Source: a virus
Strand: one strand, 5' to 3'
IMG/VR virus record: IMGVR_UViG_3300048091_000163
Coordinates: 1-45,946 of that record
Length of the DNA: 45,946 bases
The translations under genes and the position numbers were made by a program. Shown here one piece after another: positions 45,939 to 45,946 of the stretch (position 1 is the first letter of the stretch; each line of letters starts with the position of its first letter). Below the pieces are notes generated by a model. It saw only the letters and a list, made by a program, of their open reading frames with translations, had not been told where the DNA came from and did no database searches.

Positions 45939-45946
45939 CGGCCAGT

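Noticed and set aside
1-45946. CRISPR array or insertion sequences
   Set aside because: No regularly spaced identical repeats of 25-40 bases and no transposase frame; the repeats near 7.3-7.56 kb are short 9-mers without spacers.
1-45946. att direct repeats or terminal repeats at the two window ends
   Set aside because: The first and last 100 bases share no direct or inverted repeat long enough to propose att sites or terminal redundancy.
1-45946. Frequent GCCCAGG / CCTGGGC words
   Set aside because: They mostly fall on Ala-Gln and Leu-Gly codon pairs in coding frames, so codon use explains them without a special signal.

Overview
The window looks like a complete or nearly complete genome of a temperate, short-tailed (podovirus-type) phage or prophage from an alphaproteobacterium, most likely of the Rhizobiales. 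Evidence for the type: a tyrosine integrase, a CI/Cro-type divergent immunity switch, terminase, portal, scaffold and capsid genes, and a T7-like order of tail-tube proteins, internal virion proteins and tail fibre. Evidence for the host: a DUF982 protein (a family largely confined to rhizobia) and high-GC alphaproteobacterial codon use. The head genes resemble the Bordetella phage BPP-1 type (Bbp19-like, Bbp16-like cement, capsid staple). No RNA polymerase, DNA polymerase, reverse transcriptase, tRNA or CRISPR array was seen. Genome ends and att sites could not be fixed; both ends lie inside phage sequence.

Layout. (1) 0-7.2 kb, leftward: four short transcription units, each with a sigma70-like promoter carrying copies of one palindromic operator and most ending in a hairpin terminator. 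They encode the integrase, a tightly overlapping run of small accessory proteins, a 505-residue unknown protein, and an exported protein with two small companions. (2) 7.2-7.64 kb: non-coding region with clusters of 9-bp repeat units in both orientations, just before the late genes. (3) 7.64-34.2 kb, rightward late region: terS, terL, portal, scaffold, capsid, cement, staple, an SGNH-type esterase, tail-tube A and B, internal virion proteins including a peptidoglycan-hydrolase domain, a 2366-residue polyvalent protein with predicted nuclease and metalloprotease domains, tail fibre, holin-like membrane proteins and an Rz/Rz1-like spanin pair. One leftward DUF982 gene interrupts it. (4) 34.3-37.6 kb, leftward: RecE-like exonuclease, RecT annealing protein and three unknown proteins. 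(5) 37.8-38.7 kb: repressor, operators, Cro-like gene. (6) 38.7-44.6 kb, rightward early region: SF2 helicase, winged-helix protein, SSB, VRR-NUC nuclease, primase/SF3 helicase. (7) 44.8-45.9 kb: a leftward Acb2/Tad1-type cyclic-nucleotide sponge (anti-CBASS/Thoeris) and a GH108 lysozyme with a C-terminal membrane segment.

How it works together (inference): in the lysogen CI binds about a dozen related operators (consensus close to TGYGAAnnnCACAWCA) at nearly all early promoters on both arms. On induction the rightward genes build a replication fork around host DNA polymerase, the RecE/RecT genes recombine DNA, the late operon builds the particle, and the internal proteins are ejected with the DNA to cross the envelope and perhaps act in the host. 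Several late genes start in or just after stable stem-loops, suggesting control at the RNA level.
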